Counted from the first letter of the stretch, positions 21,294-33,403 are shown. The stretch is DNA of 64,000 nt from Talpa occidentalis (GCF_014898055.3 NW_023604295.1:66737730-66801729); one strand, 5' to 3'. Numbers and translations are program-made. The notes: a model not told the origin generated them from the letters alone.

Positions 21294-21307
21294 CAATCTG
21301 CCTTTTA

Positions 21308-23268
21308 AAAACATGAAGCCAATTTAAGTTGACTAACTTGTACGAAATTAAAAATAAACTTGCAAAATTTTATCTTTTCTCCAAAAAATCCTATCCATAC
21401 ATGGCTTGGGGAAAATATGTATATAGTGAATGATGACTGTTTTAAAAAGGGAAAACATATTATCCACAGAAGTTGACAGTGTGGTGTTTCTGTCTTTGAA
21501 ATAATTCAGTCTGTTATAAAATGGAGAAGCCATTATGTATAGCGCTTAGTTTCCCATGCATTTGTTCAATAATACAAACACTCAATATCTAGTGCAATGA
21601 ACACACTTTTAGTGTATGTCTAGTCTCTCCCATACATATAATATTTATGTATAGAATATTCATAAATGATGACAATAAGAAAATTTGGGGAAAGAAGCTG
21701 AAGTGGGATCCTTTTCCTCCAAGTTTTCTCAGTCTCTAAAGCTGTTCCTGATGGGTGGGCAGCCAATAAGTATCAGCACTGCACGCCTCCCGACATAGCA
21801 TCTGATCTTGCTCTTTGTGGCCATTTCTTAACATTAGTGGGAAGCAGCACATATTGACACTGAAATCTATTTAAAAGCCAGGTTCCTGACAACTAAACTT
21901 CAAGAAAGCAGAGGCTTTAAAAATGCACATAGGCACACTGTGTTGACAGCAGGCACTATTGACTTTTCCTGCTGAACAATCCCATGCCAAGGGCTCAGTG
22001 AAGGCACGAGGAGCCTGGGGGAGAAAGTAGCTGGTTTTTCTTAGAAACTACCTGCTGTCAGTCAGCTTGGCATCATTTGAGGAAGCAGGTGCTCCACAAG
22101 ATAAAAAGAAAGATCGTTACAGAATTGTTTTCCTTTTCTTTCGTTTTTTTGACAACTCATTGACTTTGGGACCTAGTTGTGATGAAAGTTCAGTTTACCT
22201 TGACAAGATAGCTTTTTCTCCAGACTATTAACCCAATCACTGGCCTGTGACAGATTAAGGGAAGGGAAACATAGAAATTTGACTTTTCCTACCTTGACTC
22301 CCTTTTATTTCTGCACACACAAGCTGTACCCAGGTAGAGACAAACCATGCCTGCATTTCAAGTACAATCTCCCCAAACCAATGACTATGCAAGTGTTTTT
22401 TGGCTTTTTTTCATTGTGTGCTTTCAGATCTGTCCCTCTTGACATCACTGATGACTCGAATATTACACTTTGCATGAAGAGGATGAATTGATCACCTGAA
22501 GAGGATGAATTGATCGGAAGGTTAGTAGATTAAATGTGTGTGACTCTGACTTATGGTATTGGTTACAATTTACAGGAAAAAGTGATGGTTTGCATTGCCC
22601 CAATTTCACAACTCAAATTTCTATTCTGGCTGTTCGATGCCACTATCAAAACTGAAGAAAAGAAAGACTTTTAAATGCTCTTGATAAAAGTGGAATAATG
22701 AGAAAAAAGAAGGCAAAGAGCCACATGTAACAAGCAAAATCAAGAAAGATTTAGTTTAGAGTCAAACTTTAATTCATTTAATTATAATAATATGCATATA
22801 ATTGTGAATATATAATTAGAATAAAAAATAAACTACAAATTGCCAGATTTAAAATGCCAATATATACTTTAACACAAAATCAAACATAGTAAATATTCTG
22901 ACTCATTAATTTCCTATACTTTTCTCTATATTTTGGGACTTCATAGTGCTTGGTTAACCCTTTCATGCGATAGTGATTTTTGTAATGTCTGCTTCTATAG
23001 AGAGAATAGAAAAATAGCTGAATCTTTCCTCTAGCAGAGTTAATCAAAAGTCGTTCTTGGAAAATCTGTCTTTGTTTTCACAGCCCATTGGTAATGACCC
23101 ACCTGAACTTGATTTGCCCTGGTAGGTAAACAAGACACTTGGTAAATAAGACACTTCCCTCACATGCATCCTTAGTACTTCCCATACTGCTCTAAGGCTG
23201 ATCTCTAAAGATGGGGATCCAAAGGAAAACATAAGTAATGTGCAGTTTTAATTATTTATACTTCACTA
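21308..23268. other. Unique sequence with a GC-richer conserved-looking block
   Basis: 21690-22100 is richer in GC and in sequence complexity than its surroundings and shows no repeat similarity. A 22-bp-period duplication follows at 22475-22515. I see no splice-bounded coding frame. Confidence 0.45.
22475..22515. repeat. Two-copy tandem repeat, period 22
   Basis: TGAAGAGGATGAATTGATC occurs at 22475-22493 and again, identically, at 22497-22515, separated by ACC. It looks like a recent slippage duplication. Confidence 0.85.
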
Positions 23269-23283
23269 TCAGGAAGTATCTTT

Positions 23284-23552
23284 TTTTTAAAGATTTTTTT
23301 ATTTATTTTATACAAGAACCGGGTATAGACCAGATGCGCGGGAGGGTGAGAGGATTCACCAGAGACAAAGTGGGGAACAGAACAGGCAGACTGACTGAAA
23401 AACACTGCTGAGAGGAGCAGCAGGCGAGACAGGAGAGGTCTGCCATGCCATGTGGGACCCTTGCTGGCCGGCTGGGATCGAACCAGCACTGCAGAGGCTG
23501 CGGACAGCTTCACAGTGCGGTGCTCAACCACCTGCACCACCAGGGGAGGCCC
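23284..23552 (-). mobile_element. Full-length T+ SINE with 15-bp target duplication
   Basis: TCAGGAAGTATCTTT at 23269-23283 and 23553-23567 is identical. The head is complete (CACCTGCACCACCAGGGG on the plus strand) and the B box reads GGTTCGATCCC on the minus strand. Confidence 0.95.
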
Positions 23553-23789
23553 TCAGGAAGTATCTTTGAATGAGCAACCATGGATACCAACTTCTTCATC
23601 AATCTGTCTAATTATTAAAATCATTTTTAACAGATCAGTTTTAATTTCTATGTCTGTGCTGAGAACGTTGAAGAATTGATAGGCTGTTGAGTTTTCTGGG
23701 GCTCTAGGCTAGGAAACCAAAAGTTCAGGCTGAGGAGTTGGGTTTATTATGGTGGCAAGAAATTGTTTTTTTTTTTAATACATCATCAT

Positions 23790-25350
23790 AGAAATTTAAA
23801 TTACCTGCCATATAGCACACCTATTTCAGCATAGTGCATCTGTCACCACATTTAATTTTAAAATATTTCCGTAATCCCAGAAAGAAAATCTATACCATTT
23901 AGCATTCACTAATGTCTTTAGTGCCTCTGGGCCTTGGCAATCACTAATCTACTTTCTATGGATTTTCTTTTCCTGGACTTTCATATAATTGGAATTATGT
24001 GATATTATTATCTTCATGTCTGTGTTCTTTCCATTAGATTAATGTTAACACATTTCATCCATGTTGTAGCATGTATTAGTAATTAATTCCTTTTTGTTGC
24101 TGAATAATATTCCATTATATGGGTCAACCACATTTTATTTATCCATTCACAGTTGATGGACCTTTGGGTGATATTTAGGAAAAACTCCCTGTTTTTATTC
24201 CTTTATTCTACTCTCATTGCTGAGAACACTTCATGCTGGTTACAAATTGTGTGGGAATCCTTCAACACCAAGCTATTCTCTGAATGATAGACAATTTGAT
24301 TTTGACACTAAACAGGGTTAGTGCACCCACAGGTTAAAGATTTTCCTCAAACTCAGAAGCCAACTGCAAATCCAGGTTGTCACTTATGATTCTGAACGAT
24401 TGAATATAAATCAGAGCTCCCCACAACTTCACCTTCAAGTTTAATTAATTTACAAGAGATTTTCACAGAACTCAAGAAAACAGTTAACATCAGTTTATTA
24501 TGTAATAAGGGACATGATACAGAATATAGAAAGCCAGATGAATCGATCTTTAGGGAAAAGTCTGAAAGGGCCCCCCAATGCAAGAACTTCTATACTCATA
24601 GAATTGGGGTGCAAGTTTGCTACTTTCCCAGCACCTGGATGTGTTCACCAACACAAAAGATCTCCCATTCAAATACTTAAAAGATTTTTATGAAGGCTTC
24701 CTTCATTAGGTAGAAATGATCAATCATTAACTCAATCTCCAACCCGCTTCCCTTCTGGGTGAGAGGGGCACCCATGGGTGTTGAAGGGCAACGTTGGAGC
24801 TGAAAGTTACATGCTTTCATGAAGACTTGGTCTTTCTGGTGATCAGCAATCACCCAGAAGTCCACCCAGAGTGTCCTCATTGAAACAAAATACATTTCTC
24901 TAACACAGAAAATAACAAGGGATTTGGGAACTCATGGCCATGAACGAGGGTCAAAGATCAAATATTAGAACAAAAAATGTTCCCAATGTTCTTTCAGGAA
25001 ATTACAAGAATTTTAGGAGCTGTGTTCCAGGAACCAGAAAGATTCATAGATTTTTTATATTTGTTTACATGTTGTTCAGTTTTGGGTTATTACCAATTTT
25101 GTGTGGATGTATGTTTTCAACTCTCTAATGTGTAAGAATTTTCTTCTATATGAATTAGCATTGTGTACACTATTTCACATGGAAACTCTATTTAACATTT
25201 TGAGGTGCTAACACACTGTTTCACTGTTTTACATTCCCACCAGCAGAGTATAATGATTCTTATGTCTCCACATCCTCACTAACACTTGTTATTATTTGTC
25301 CTTTTCATCTTAGTCATTCTAATAGGTATCCCATCAGAAAGTTCCCTCAC
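23790..25350 (-). mobile_element. Old LINE-1 fragments flanking a ~1-kb insertion
   Basis: 23790-24180 carries complement strings of the LINE-1 3' region and ORF2 end (TTTCATCCATGTTGTAGCATG, TGCTGAATAATATTCCATTA, TATCCATTCACAGTTGATGG). 25170-25350 continues with upstream ORF2 (TTTACATTCCCACCAGCAG, CTCCACATCCTCACTAACAC, ATTCTAATAGGTATCCCATC). The sequence between them is not LINE-1, so it probably inserted into this element. Confidence 0.75.
24185..25060 (-). mobile_element. Possible ancient LTR inserted in LINE-1
   Basis: GTTAACATCAGTTTATTATG near 24484 gives AATAAA on the minus strand. The repeated forms GGGATTTGGGAACTCATGGC (24920) and TTTTAGGAGCTGTGTTCCAG (25011) resemble the 'ttaggagctctgtgccaggaac' repeats of old ERV1-type LTRs. 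Ends and duplication are not identified, so this is tentative. Confidence 0.35.
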
Positions 25351-26360
25351 GTTCTTTTCCCATGTTTTGTTAATCAGCTTACAGAGATCCTAAGTGGTTT
25401 TAATTACTAGTAATAGTGACTTATTAATTACAATAGTGAATGTTAGTATAGAACTCTCTTTGTGAATATCTAATATTTAATTAATAGGGAAAGCATTGCC
25501 ACAAAATAGTCTTATTTTCATGGAAAGATGCATTAGATTATTTCCTAATTCGATTCTTTTCTAATCCAATTATGAAATCTGCAATAGTTTGTAAACACCT
25601 GCTTGAAGTGGTAGAATTTGATTTTGGTTAATAGATGGTCAGGATTTACAGATATTAAATGAGTGTTCTCACAATTTTCTTTCATTTTTAAGCATTTGTT
25701 GTATTCCTGAATATGAATTTATACATTTTGTGAATATAGTATATTTGTTGAAGACAGGTGTGTAACTTTCGATGTATTTATTCAACAGCATATGAAAGGG
25801 TCAAATTGATCTCACTTGACTTAGAGATGCTAAATAGAAGAATGTTTACAGTTTTCTTCAGTAGAATGGCTTGGTTGTAAGATAAAAGCAAGCCAAATTA
25901 TGAGAAAAATCATGTAAAGTGTTTTAACACAACTTATGTAGCATCTTCATAAAAAAAATATTCTTGAGAGTGGAGACTACGGTATTTTAGAAATTATTTC
26001 CATACTAACTCAATCTTGAAACTCTGGTTTCAAAGACTAAAATCAATTCATGGTCCAGGAAAATGTTTCATGTTTCCACTGACATCACACAAGAGCACAA
26101 CAAGAGTAAAAAGTAAATAGGTGTCCAATTGCTCCAACCCTATTGGGCTTACCTCTTCTGTCAAAGTGTCTCTAACAAATTAGCTCAAAAAGCTATAACT
26201 AGTATGATTTTATTAGACACAATTCTAATAATTATTTTGATATTGTTTCCATGCTGGCTTAAGCACATGCTTTACCTACTATTTAATATCATTTGAGTTC
26301 TCAGTATTTTTAAATATTTTATATTGCTATTGTTATTAAAGGACTGACAATAGTCTACAT
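25351..26360. other. AT-rich unique sequence, nothing recognised
   Basis: No repeat family, exon or RNA gene is visible. Confidence 0.5.
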
Positions 26361-26364
26361 GAGA

Positions 26365-26590
26365 AGTTGCAAATTATGTCCCTCCTGCCAAATCCACCCA
26401 TAGAGTTTTGCTAGAGTACATATATGCTTATTTATTTACAAATTGCCTATGATTTATTTTGTACTATGATGGTAGATGTACTATGATGAGTGGTGGTGAC
26501 AGAAACTGCATGTCCTGCAAGGATTTTAAAATGTTTATAATGTGGTCTTTTATAGAAAAAAAAATGCACTAATCCCTGCTTTAGGTGTAA
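26365..26590. mobile_element. Ancient hAT-type MER fragment ('caaactatggcc' family)
   Basis: The order GCAAATTATGTCCCTCCTGC, CAAATCCACCCA, TTATTTACAAATTGCCTATG, GACAGAAACTGCATGTCCTG and TCTTTTATAGAAAAAAAAATG parallels the common mammalian element that reads 'caaactatggcc...ccaaatcc...tttacatattgtctatgg...cagagaccgtatggcc...tttacagaaaaagtt'. It is highly diverged; the family name is not assigned. Confidence 0.65.
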
Positions 26591-26599
26591 AATAAATAT

Positions 26600-27340
26600 G
26601 AATGTTGTAGAAATCCCTTCCATGTAAACTTTCATCAATATAAACAAATGAAGAGAGCTAAGTGAATAATGAGTGGAAAGTTTTCATTAGCAAAACTCAT
26701 TAGTAAATGATTCACTTGTAAATTATAGTTTAGTTTAAGAAAACATTGGATTATTGACTATTAATAGATTTTGCTGAAACTGCATTTTCAAAATACTTAA
26801 ATTATACATGTAAGAAGTAGGTTTAAATAGAGTAACATCAATCTAAGTCAAGCCCCAATGAAAATTAAAATCTATCACTTGGCTTATTTTTTAGCATCAT
26901 GATGATTATCCTTCTCTGTTAACACAGTTGTTCTCAAAAGCATGTACTAACATTTTCTACTCCAGCTTAATAAGTGTGTTATTAGCTTAATGCATATTGA
27001 CTTAGGTAAGAAGAAATCAAATATCCCAAGTCAATTCTCTATGTAAATGAATTATTTTAGTTATTTCTCTTTTGACCGTATTTCTCTTTGTTTTGGTGTT
27101 AGAATAATATTTTTTTCAGCTCTAGTCTCAAAATAATATATATGATGAACCCATCAAAATTAGTAGGTGTCTATTTGCTCATATAAAGTGGTACCAAAAA
27201 CATTCCTGCTTGAGGAAAATTACTCTACCAGTTCTCATTTGTTTCTATAAACATTACAAATAAATATTTATGTTGCCTTACGTTTAAAAACTCACTAAAT
27301 AGTTGTTTGAAGTTGCTTCCATTTTATTTCTCTAAAGCAC
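26600..27340. other. AT-rich unique sequence, nothing recognised
   Basis: No supported feature. Confidence 0.5.
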
Positions 27341-28440
27341 TAATGCATATAGCTGGGCACAAGAGAAAATTCTCCCACTTCTCTGGGTCCTAAGGCTGGA
27401 CAAGCAAATGAGTATCACCACTTGGTTTCTATTAGATTTCTACAAAGAACAGATATCAGGAATCTGAAGTTATAAAAATCTTTATCTTGCTAGTCAACCT
27501 GGCCTGAAATCCTGGATCTCATCCTCTGTAGTCATCACAGTAAATAAGAAGCATCCTACATTCTGATAGTTCTCCTGGCTGGTTCACCAAACTGTCAAGG
27601 TGCAGAAGAAAATTTCTACACCTTTCTGGGTTCTTCCTGGGCTGGCATGCAAACTAATTAACATCAGACAGATTAGTAGGAAAAAAAGACCAAATTTAAA
27701 TATACATATATGAAGAATTTACTTGGCTACAAATTCTAGACATAGTGGGACAAAATGAGGTTTATATCCTGCGCCAAGGAATTGAAGAGGGAGCAACAAG
27801 GAGAGAGGGGTGGCTTTCACAGGAGTAGGCACGAGATCATAAGACAAAACCTTGCCTCGAGATGCTTGTACTGTCTGGCCTCCCTGGTGGCACAAGGGGT
27901 TGAGGGCAGCACTGTGAAACTGCCTGTAGCCTCTATAGCGCGAGTTCAATCCCTGGCCAGGGGGGGTACCCACACGGCTACCTGTCTTGCCCGCTGCTCC
28001 CCTTAGCAGTATTTTTCAGTCAATCCACCTGTTCTTTTCCCCACTCTATCTCAGCTGAATCCTTTCACCTCCCACACCTCTGACCTGTACCCCAGTTCTT
28101 ATATACATAAATAAATAAATCTTACAAAAAAAAAATAAGATGCTTGTCCTGTCTTAAGATAGGTTTCTCTGATAAAAGGATATTTTCAGAGATGAAACAA
28201 AACCTTGAAAGTCTTCATTCTTTCAGACTATGGGAAAAGTTTCTCCCAAGATCCACAGGGCCTCACTGACCTTAGCTCCACATAACAAGATTACATGTAT
28301 TAGAAAAGACCTGCTTGGAGTATCTTGGGGAAAGCCTCTCTGAACATTCAGGAGAAAACCAATCTTGTACTTATTTGGTTGCAAGTAAATTTTTATTTTA
28401 CTATTCTCCTAAAATAAAAATGAAATTTTTATTTTCCTAT
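27340..28440. other. Possible decayed retroviral or LTR material around a SINE
   Basis: Strings such as CTGGTTCACCAAACTGTCAAG, TTTCTGGGTTCTTCCTGGGC and ATTAACATCAGACAGATTAG have the look of an old ERV1-type LTR. A weaker related form appears at 27355-27400 (GAAAATTCTCCCACTTCTCTG). No termini or duplications were found. Confidence 0.3.
27877..28137 (+). mobile_element. Full-length T+ SINE, older subtype
   Basis: The duplication AGATGCTTGTACTGTCT (27860-27876) / AGATGCTTGTCCTGTCT (28138-28154) matches at 16 of 17 bases. The B box is mutated (GAGTTCAATCCC) and the body lacks CTCTCC after the ACGGC motif, so this copy is old and probably silent. Confidence 0.94.
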
Positions 28441-30043
28441 TTTATTAAGTTCCTATATCTCATTTCTTTAGGACTTGACTAGATTTGGTACCATCTTCAA
28501 GCTAAGAACCATCTACCAATTTTATCACTTTTCTTACTTATGCAGATATTAAGAAAGATCAGGCTCAACTTTGATTCCAATGAGAATATCCTAGAGAATC
28601 ATGAATATATAACTACATACAATTAAAAATCCAGCTATTTTTTTTCATATTTTGCAGCTTCTGTGCAATTAATTTGAAATACCAAACAGTATAAAACATG
28701 TCAAACAGCGTTAAGATGTTTTATATCTGACGACTCAATTAGAAAGAAAATGGTCCACATGAAATAAACCTCAAATTAACTTATATTGTTAATTGTATGT
28801 TTTTACTTTCTTGTATTTTGAAAGTATATGAATACATATATTTTCTACTATGAGATGATTAGTATACTAAATATACTTTTTTTTCTTTAACTGTTTTTAG
28901 ATATCTCTATTTCCCTATCTATGATTATGAGTCTTGTCTTTAAAAATGTAGAAATTAATATTAAGCTCAAGGTTGATAAATGCTTTATTATTAAATTTAT
29001 TATTATTGCTTTTAATTAAAGTATTCACTCTTAGTTATAGTAGACATATAAATTATCAACATGAAGGAGAATAAACAAGCTTACCATATACTTACTATAC
29101 TAAACATTATGTTTGGTGCACTATGCAAGAATTATAAATGTCCTCAATTCTTACTATTTTTTCACCATACAAGTAATAATAGTTCCATTAAATCTAATGT
29201 CACAAATTCCTTGTCATGCAATTCTCAAGTCCCAAGAAAAATGTTCCTTCTACTCACAACAAAGAGTTTAACAATATCTAACAAGTACCGTTGTTATGTT
29301 CATAAATCAGCCTTGGTCCTAACTTGGGAAAAGTCATTGCCATTTCAACTGAACTGAGATTCTGCTGAGCAGAGTTTCTGCACACCTGGAAATCTACAAC
29401 CATGACTGAATTTTAAGCTACAGACTTGCCAGTGGCAATGGGGTGGAAAGCCCTGTCATTAGCCCTGCTGGACCACTAATGTACGTGACTCTCAAGGCAC
29501 ACAACACTTAAAAAAAAAGTCCTTTATGCAACAAAATTTGGGCCTGGGAAATTCCTGTTTCATATATAGGCCCTGTCAAACCAGATAACACATTGTGACA
29601 CCAAATGTGAGCCTTTTAACTGCAGTTGGACTTGTGCATCCTTCTGAACTACTGACCTACTAGCTAAAGCCAAATCATTATGAGACAATTATTTCTTATT
29701 ACTGTGAGTGTTGGGGTGGCTTCCATTCATAAGAACTTATTTGTTTACCATCTTCTTATCCCCCTACTAGTCCACCAAATATGTGTATGCCAATCTTAAC
29801 CCGAAGAATAAACACCATTTTGTCCTACCATAACTTGAATATAATTTGAAATAATACTTTTATCTTTGAATTGATTTTTTAAACTTACAATTGACAAATA
29901 CTGAATAGCACATAATTCAAAATATTCTGAGTTACCATATAAATATGAGAAAGAAAGACTTGGTCTATTCTAAAATAGGTATGGAGACTGTTTTAGGAAA
30001 GAGTATCGCCTCAGAAAGCATACCAAATGTATCTGTAGTGTTT
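28155..30043. other. AT-rich unique sequence, nothing firm
   Basis: 29875-29935 (CTTACAATTGACAAATACTG) may be a LINE-1 3' UTR scrap. The 98-codon frame at 29061-29357 has no recognisable domain. Confidence 0.45.
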
Positions 30044-30057
30044 AAAATCTCATTCAA

Positions 30058-30373
30058 GGGCCTCCCCGGTGGCGCAGCAGTTGAGCGCTGGGTTGCGAAG
30101 CTGCCCGCGGCCTCTGTGGCGCCGGTTCGATCCCCGGCTGCTCCCCTTCCACCAGAGGAGGGTCCCACATGACGCGCAGACCTCTCCTGCCGCCCGCTGC
30201 TCCCCTCAGCAATATACTTCGGTCCTTCTGCCTGCTCTGCTCCCCGCTCTGGCTCTGGTGAATTCTCTCACCCTCCCGCGCTTCTGACTGTACCCAGTGC
30301 ATGTATAAACAAAACAAACAAACAAATAAATAAATAAATAAAAACATGCCTCTATTAAAAAAAAAATTTTAAA
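30058..30373 (+). mobile_element. T+ SINE, younger subtype, with extra 3' tail
   Basis: CpG-rich head (GGCGCAGCAGTTGAGCGCTG) and B box GGTTCGATCCCC. After the CAAACAAACAAATAAATAAA tail comes ACATGCCTCTATTA and a poly(A), not the usual TCTTT. The flanking duplication AAAATCTCATTCAA is exact (30044-30057 and 30374-30387). The same extra tail occurs in the copy at 45705. Confidence 0.95.
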
Positions 30374-30387
30374 AAAATCTCATTCAA

Positions 30388-30982
30388 ATGAGCATGACCC
30401 AATTTTACTGCTCTATTATGCTCATTAAGTAGATCTAGCATAATTATTCTAATAAAGATAATGCAATTGAAGCACAGAAAACTGTAAATCATAGTTAAAT
30501 CAGACCTATGAGTTCAGTGCCTTTGTTTACTATATTTATTACATTAGAAAATTGTAACATTTTATATGCATAATGATTCCAAATTAGATATATGTCATTA
30601 TTATTGGAAATTAATTTAGGGAACACTGAGTTTGTCTTACTCCTCGCCCCTGATTTTCCAGGGTGTTTGGTTCATGTGAGTTGGATGTGCGCGTGTGTGT
30701 GTGTGTCTGTGTGTGCTTTTATGTACAGCAAGGGGAGATGGGAAAGAAAGAGGGTACCAAGGAATAGATGCTACTAGCCCTTTAGATAAGAGGAGAGAAA
30801 ATCTAAAACAGCAGAGTGGCTGGTTGCTAATCTCCTTAGTCCCTCCAATGCTCTCCCCACAGCACAATTATATTATTCTGTAGTTCAAGCTAATGTCTGA
30901 AAACTTCTTCTATAAAAGGCTTAAATTGAAAGCATATTACCATTACAAGTGACTAAGATCAATAATTACATTTTTAAAAATA
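30388..30982. other. Unique sequence with a GT microsatellite
   Basis: Contains the (GT)n tract at 30686-30716. The overlapping small open frames come from that tract and its flanks. Confidence 0.5.
30686..30716. repeat. (GT)n microsatellite
   Basis: GTGCGCGTGTGTGTGTGTGT with one CT interruption. It could form Z-DNA and is likely length-variable. Confidence 0.85.
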
Positions 30983-30992
30983 CCTCGATTGT

Positions 30993-31215
30993 GGGATCAT
31001 GCTTAGTGAAATAAGCCAGAAAGAAAAAGAAAAATACCGGATGGTCTCACTCATAGCAGGAATCTAGAAAACCTAAATAAGGGACCAGGAAAAAGAATAG
31101 CTATAAGAAAGAAAAAATACATACTATGGGGGTGGGGGGGCAGGGAAAGGAGGGTTTGGGGTCAAAATAAGGGGGTTGCAATTGTATGGGGAATATAAAA
31201 ATAAAATAAAAAAAC
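30993..31215 (+). mobile_element. 5'-truncated LINE-1, ORF2 end plus 3' UTR
   Basis: GGGATCATGCTTAGTGAAAT is the end of ORF2 (the SEIS motif region). The 3' UTR follows with a G-rich tract, CAATTGTATGGGGAATATA and AAATAAAATAAA. The 10-bp duplication CCTCGATTGT flanks it exactly (30983-30992 and 31216-31225). It is only 223 bp, among the shortest insertions here. Confidence 0.92.
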
Positions 31216-31225
31216 CCTCGATTGT

Positions 31226-33344
31226 AAAGAACACAAAATGAACTGCAGCAAAATTTTTCCATTAATGTTAATATTACTTAAAATCAGATTCTTAAAAGAG
31301 AAAACAAAAAACATAAAGTGCCTGAGACAGCTTTCAGCCCAAGGGTCTGTCAGGTCATCAGACTGAACGGTACAAATACCTTCACTGAATGCTCAGCAGC
31401 ACAACACAAAATTGCACAGGACTCACTGACGTTGAATACGCAAGTATTCTGTCAAATCTATTAACATATTACCATCATTTTTAATTTTGAGAAGCTCTTT
31501 TCTAAAAAAGCACTCTTTCGCCTTTGGACAGTTTTTTCTCCCAGTGGTCTTTAATCTTACAATTCCTACGATTTTATATTAACCAGAAATTATTCTGATT
31601 ATCATTCATAGCTACAGATTTTATATAGACTTCTTTTTTAATGTATGTTATATTGGCTCTCAAATAAAAATTGCCAGAAAATTATGTAGAAAATAATACT
31701 TAGAGATTCTTCTAGGAAAACTAAAAATTTCTTTAAAATACTTAATGTACAATTTAACATTTTATATCTTGCATAATTTAAATAAGCTGAGATTTTCTTT
31801 TATATTAAATAGCACATAATTCAATGACCAATAATAAATCCATTCCTTCCTTTTTTTAAAAGATAACTATAATTGGTTATCAATTATAAATTTAAAAAAT
31901 CAATTCAAAGATAAAAACATTATTTCAAATTATTAATAAAATGATTTGTAAATACCTAAACTAGTTTTCAATTTAAAGAAATTTAGACCATGGGAAGTTA
32001 AATGGATGTTTTCTCTTTTAGGGTACTCTTCTGAATGCTTTTGATTTTTAGCTAAATCAAACCAGTAATGTATAGCTATATTCCTTACTATTGATCAAAT
32101 TAAAAAATTTTTGAGACTTTTCAGGAGGCGTGATACTAGGCAAAAACAGCTGAAGAAAACCTGAACATTTAGATCTAAAAATGTAGTAGCAGGTAAAAAA
32201 TTGCATCTATTAATACACATGGTAAAAATGACATAACCCGCGGGGCCAGTGACACTAATGGAACAGCCAGAGTAGGGAGGTATGGCTGCTAGATATCTTT
32301 CGCACAGAGATGGTATTACTGTAGACAAACCAATCTGCAACTGTCAGTCAAAGACATAACCTTCACACTCACCTTCTGCAAATTATCAAGCCCGTATCCT
32401 CCTAATAATGGGCGTGCAAGTCCAGGGACATGTATTGGGAGTGACATCTGACTTAAAAGGTTAATCCACATTTTCAAATAAATGTCCTATCCTGACACTA
32501 TAAAAAATGAACTATTTTAACTTTTTCTTTCTTTTTCATATTTTTTCCCAACATAAATGTTGGGTCGTTGGTCTCATTTATTTCCTTCCTTTCTCTTCCT
32601 TTCTACTCCTGTCCTTGCCTCTTCTTTTCTTCTTTTTTTCTTTCTTTTACCTCTCCCAGTGTCCAAGGACAAGGAGCAGAATCAGACAATGATAAAAAGA
32701 TACCCGAGAAAAGTAAAAAATGTAGAATTTCTGCAAACAGATGACTTGTGTATATCTTCCCACCATTTTTATGTGGTTCTTGGGAGCAATTGATTTTCTC
32801 TTTATAAAAATTAAAACCTTTTATTTGGTGTAACCCATGCACAGGTTGTCTCATTATCTTCTAGCTCCTCCATACAAAGTTTCATTTCACAAAAACAGTA
32901 ACTCATAGAGATTTACCCAGGATTCTGTAAGGGAGACGAAAAGGTGAATTAACAAATAAAGCACACGCTATGTCTTTTTAAAAAACATCAGTCTCTTCTC
33001 AGCCTGGGGTCATCAACTCTCTGCTTCCTCTTTCCACTCCAGTATTTAGCCTTTGGGCTCAATATTCCTCCTTGTTGCATTTAATTTGCTTTGGGGCTTT
33101 TCAATCCTTTTGTCTTTTGGTCCCCATATTAATCTCTAATCTCATATGTAACCTTCTACTGCTTAGTATTGTTTTTAAGTATATAAAATTTAGTAGGAGG
33201 AGGATTGGACAATAAATACTGACATTAAAATTCTATCAAACCTTCAGCAGTGTGTGCTGGGGAAGAGGGTGTGGGATACCCCTGTTCTTCAAATTTTGGG
33301 GAGGGTGGTGGTATATTCTAGGACAGATTGATATCTTATGCAAT
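31226..33344. other. Mostly unique; candidate conserved block at 32220-32450
   Basis: 32220-32450 keeps several CpGs (CCCGCGGGG, CTTTCGCAC, GCCCGTATCC, GGGCGTGCAA) in an AT-rich, CpG-poor stretch, with no repeat similarity. A pyrimidine tract lies at 32578-32657. No exon is supported. Confidence 0.45.
32578..32657. repeat. Polypyrimidine tract
   Basis: C/T-rich run (TTTCCTTCCTTTCTCTTCCT and following) of about 80 bases with few purines. Confidence 0.75.
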
Positions 33345-33403
33345 ATGCCTGAAAGGTGGTAAAGAAAAGTAGAGCCAGGCTAAATTTCTCAAGGGGTGAG
33401 GAA

